DNA of 16,147 bases, from NCBI GenBank assembly GCA_002309855.1, contig DBYD01000059.1, positions 1 to 16,147 on the forward strand. Direction: 5' to 3'. Positions within the stretch are counted from its first letter, which is position 1. Each line of letters begins with the position of its first letter. Source of the DNA: Bacteroidales bacterium UBA1195 (GTDB taxonomy: Bacteria; Bacteroidota; Bacteroidia; Bacteroidales; WCHB1-69). The notes under the pieces were generated by a model, which was not told where the DNA came from, searched no databases, and was given only the letters and a program-made list of their open reading frames with translations. The position numbers were made by a program, and so were the translations under genes. Below are positions 14,538 through 16,147 of this stretch, one piece after another.

Positions 14538-16147
14538 ATGAAAGATTTAGCCAAATGGGCACTCCCCCTCATGCTGGTCTGCACCACGTCCTGCACGACC
14601 ATGAACACGTTTGTGGATGACGGTTACTACAATGCGGCCTACCGTCAGAAAGATTTGGCTGACGCAGCAGCCGCCAAGGCAGCCGCTGCTGCCGCAAGAG
14701 CCGAGGCAGCCGCCGCGAAAGCCGAAGCGGAAGCCGCCAAGTTGGAGGCACAAAGCCAGTATGCCACCTCCACGGCGGAAAACCGGCAGCCGGACTACAC
14801 CACCACCGAAACCCAAAACGGCACCACCATTGTCAACAACTACTACTTTGACATGGACGACTACTACGACTACGCCTACAGCGCACGTCTCCGCCGTTTC
14901 TACTCCCCATGCTGCTACGGCTGGGGCTATTATGACCCATGGTTCACGAACGGATACTGGTACTCCCGCTATCCGGGCGACTGGGGCATAAGCGTCTACC
15001 TCGGATACTCCTTCTGGTGGGATTCCTGGTACTACCGTCCATATCACTACCATCCCTGCTATGTGCACCACGGCTTCCACTGGGGATACTACGACCCCCA
15101 CCACTACTACCGCCCCTACCACCACTACTACGGTTTCGGCAACGCATACCGCCAGGGCTACAGGGACGGCTACCGTGACGCCAAGAATAACAGCAGATAC
15201 TATAACAACAGGTACCATAACAACTATGCTGACCACTACTATAACAGCTACGATGACAACCGCACCTTCGGATTTGCCCACCGCAACAGCGTGCAAGGCA
15301 GCGGCGCATCGGTCAGGAACTCGCAAAGCGTAAGACAGAATGTTGTCAGCACAGGCGGTTACAGCAACTCGCCCAGCAAGGCTTCGGAAACATCATTCGC
15401 AGAACGGTACCAGCAGTCGGTCCGCAACGCCTCCGTCCGCTCATCCGCAACAACAAACACCCCCAACAGCGGCCAGACGGCTGCCGGGAACAGCGGCAGG
15501 TCAACCAGCGTTCGCAACAATCCGGCTGTCTCCAATCAGGCCACGGATGCCGGACAGACCGCCGTACGCACCAACAGCCAGTCCGCAAACACCTCATCCG
15601 CCAACAGCAGCGTCAGGGCAAACACCACGAATACAAATGTAAGCACGAACAACAACACCAATGCCTCCAATAACTCTGTCAGACGGGATGCAGTCAACAA
15701 CAACAGGCAACAGCAGACCACAGTTTCGGTAAGGAACAACCGTTCAACTTCAACCGACAGGGCAAGTGAATCCGTACCTGCGGTCTCCAACAGCGAACAG
15801 AACAGCCGCAGCAACAGCACTCCTGCCAACAACAGCTCAGTGAGGCAGAGCACGCCAGCAAACAACAGCAGCGTGCGGCAGAGCACTCCCGCCAATAACA
15901 GTTCTGTAAGGCAAAGCACTCCTGCCAACAACAGTGTGCGGCAGAGCCAGCCTGCAAACAACAATTCGGTGCGGCAGAGCACTCCCACTAACAACAGTGT
16001 GCGTCAGAGCCAGCCCACCAGCAACAACTCGGTGCGTCAGAGCACACCAGTACGTAGCAGCAGCACACCGTCAAGCTCCAGCAGCCGTCCAAGCTCCTCC
16101 TCCTCTGTGCGAAGCGGAGGCTTCAGCGGAGGCGGCAGCAGCCACAG
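14538..16147 (+). CDS. Low-complexity repeat lipoprotein, 3' end beyond window
   Basis: The frame is open without interruption for 536 codons and runs off the window, so the C-terminus is missing. I do not recognise a functional family. The start MKDLAKWALPLMLVCTTSC looks like a lipoprotein signal, with Cys19 as the lipidated residue (TTSC, a loose lipobox), so outer-membrane anchoring is likely. Four parts follow. Residues about 36-75 are an Ala/Glu/Lys-rich helical, coiled-coil-like segment. Residues about 100-240 are extremely rich in Tyr, His, Trp and Gly, ending in GYRDGYRDA. Residues about 255-427 are rich in Asn, Ser and Thr with scattered Ser-Val-Arg motifs. From 428 there are seven tandem repeats, then a Ser-rich stretch and GGFSGGGSSH at the edge. 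The tail is basic and lacks acidic clusters. It may be a structural or envelope-binding surface protein, but that is inference. It is divergent from proS. Confidence 0.85.
   Translation, partial: MKDLAKWALPLMLVCTTSCTTMNTFVDDGYYNAAYRQKDLADAAAAKAAAAAARAEAAAAKAEAEAAKLEAQSQYATSTAENRQPDYTTTETQNGTTIVNNYYFDMDDYYDYAYSARLRRFYSPCCYGWGYYDPWFTNGYWYSRYPGDWGISVYLGYSFWWDSWYYRPYHYHPCYVHHGFHWGYYDPHHYYRPYHHYYGFGNAYRQGYRDGYRDAKNNSRYYNNRYHNNYADHYYNSYDDNRTFGFAHRNSVQGSGASVRNSQSVRQNVVSTGGYSNSPSKASETSFAERYQQSVRNASVRSSATTNTPNSGQTAAGNSGRSTSVRNNPAVSNQATDAGQTAVRTNSQSANTSSANSSVRANTTNTNVSTNNNTNASNNSVRRDAVNNNRQQQTTVSVRNNRSTSTDRASESVPAVSNSEQNSRSNSTPANNSSVRQSTPANNSSVRQSTPANNSSVRQSTPANNSVRQSQPANNNSVRQSTPTNNSVRQSQPTSNNSVRQSTPVRSSSTPSSSSSRPSSSSSVRSGGFSGGGSSH
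15819..16043 (+). repeat. Seven tandem 30/33-bp repeats in the lipoprotein gene
   Basis: Seven in-frame units encode variants of TPANNSSVRQS. Unit starts are 15819, 15852, 15885, 15918, 15948, 15981 and 16011. Units 4 and 6 are 30 bp (one Ser missing), the others 33 bp. Units 5 and 7 begin with Gln-Pro instead of Thr-Pro. The protein units are closely alike, but their codons differ (for example Arg as AGG, CGG or CGT), so these are not freshly duplicated copies. Confidence 0.9.

Noticed and set aside
14399..14608. 70-codon N-terminal extension of proS containing a hydrophobic stretch.
   Set aside because: It crosses the divergent promoters and the start of the lipoprotein, and ProS is cytoplasmic with a standard start at 14398.
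14547..15326. Long open frame on the - strand opposite the lipoprotein, Val-rich and membrane-like in appearance.
   Set aside because: It is the complement of Tyr (TAC), His and Asp codons in the lipoprotein, which read as Val and Ile in reverse. There is no start context, and the + strand frame has a signal, SD site and repeats.
15536..15994. Leu-rich repeated open frame on the - strand.
   Set aside because: It mirrors the SVR repeat units and inherits their periodicity; there is no independent evidence for it.

Overview
The window looks like a chromosomal housekeeping segment from a member of the Bacteroidetes, probably order Bacteroidales, with fairly high G+C. Four things point there: a GWxTD-domain protein, four promoter-like boxes of the Bacteroidetes type (TAnnTTTG, here always followed by CA), general absence of Shine-Dalgarno sequences, and a tmRNA whose tag starts with Gly-Glu-Asn (as I recall, Bacteroidetes tags are of this kind). 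Family or genus cannot be settled from the sequence alone.

Left block, + strand, 39-8729. Seven tightly packed genes: a secreted GWxTD protein, an NhaD-type Na+/H+ antiporter with an unusual soluble C-terminal extension, a TPR protein (ATGA overlap with nhaD), a DUF368/PopT polyprenyl-phosphate translocase (1 nt gap), shikimate dehydrogenase aroE (1 nt overlap), then a promoter, a CNNM/CorC-type membrane protein and 3-dehydroquinate synthase aroB (14 nt overlap). Two shikimate-pathway enzymes thus sit among membrane transport genes.

Middle block, - strand, 14398-8750. It reads, in transcription order, proS (prolyl-tRNA synthetase, archaeal/eukaryotic-like form), an M20 amidohydrolase, ssrA (tmRNA), an AGCS-family sodium:amino-acid symporter and a geranylgeranyl-reductase-family flavoprotein. 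The block converges with aroB at about 8730-8749. The one-piece tmRNA encodes the tag (A)GENNNFALAA. The symporter start codon follows the encoded ACC 3' end of tmRNA by only 3 nt, so the two must share transcription or processing.

Right end, + strand. A 139-bp divergent gap (14399-14537) carries two perfect -7 boxes that face each other, so the 5' leaders of proS and the rightward gene would overlap as antisense. The rightward gene encodes a large low-complexity lipoprotein that is still open at the window edge: a lipobox, an Ala/Glu-rich coiled coil, a Tyr/His/Trp-rich segment, then an Asn/Ser/Gln-rich tail in which a Ser-Val-Arg motif recurs, including seven tandem 10-11 residue repeats.

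I see no CRISPR array, insertion sequence, phage gene or defence locus. Most of the window is ordinary. The parts most worth a second look are the tmRNA/symporter junction, the face-to-face promoters, the repeat lipoprotein and the NhaD extension.
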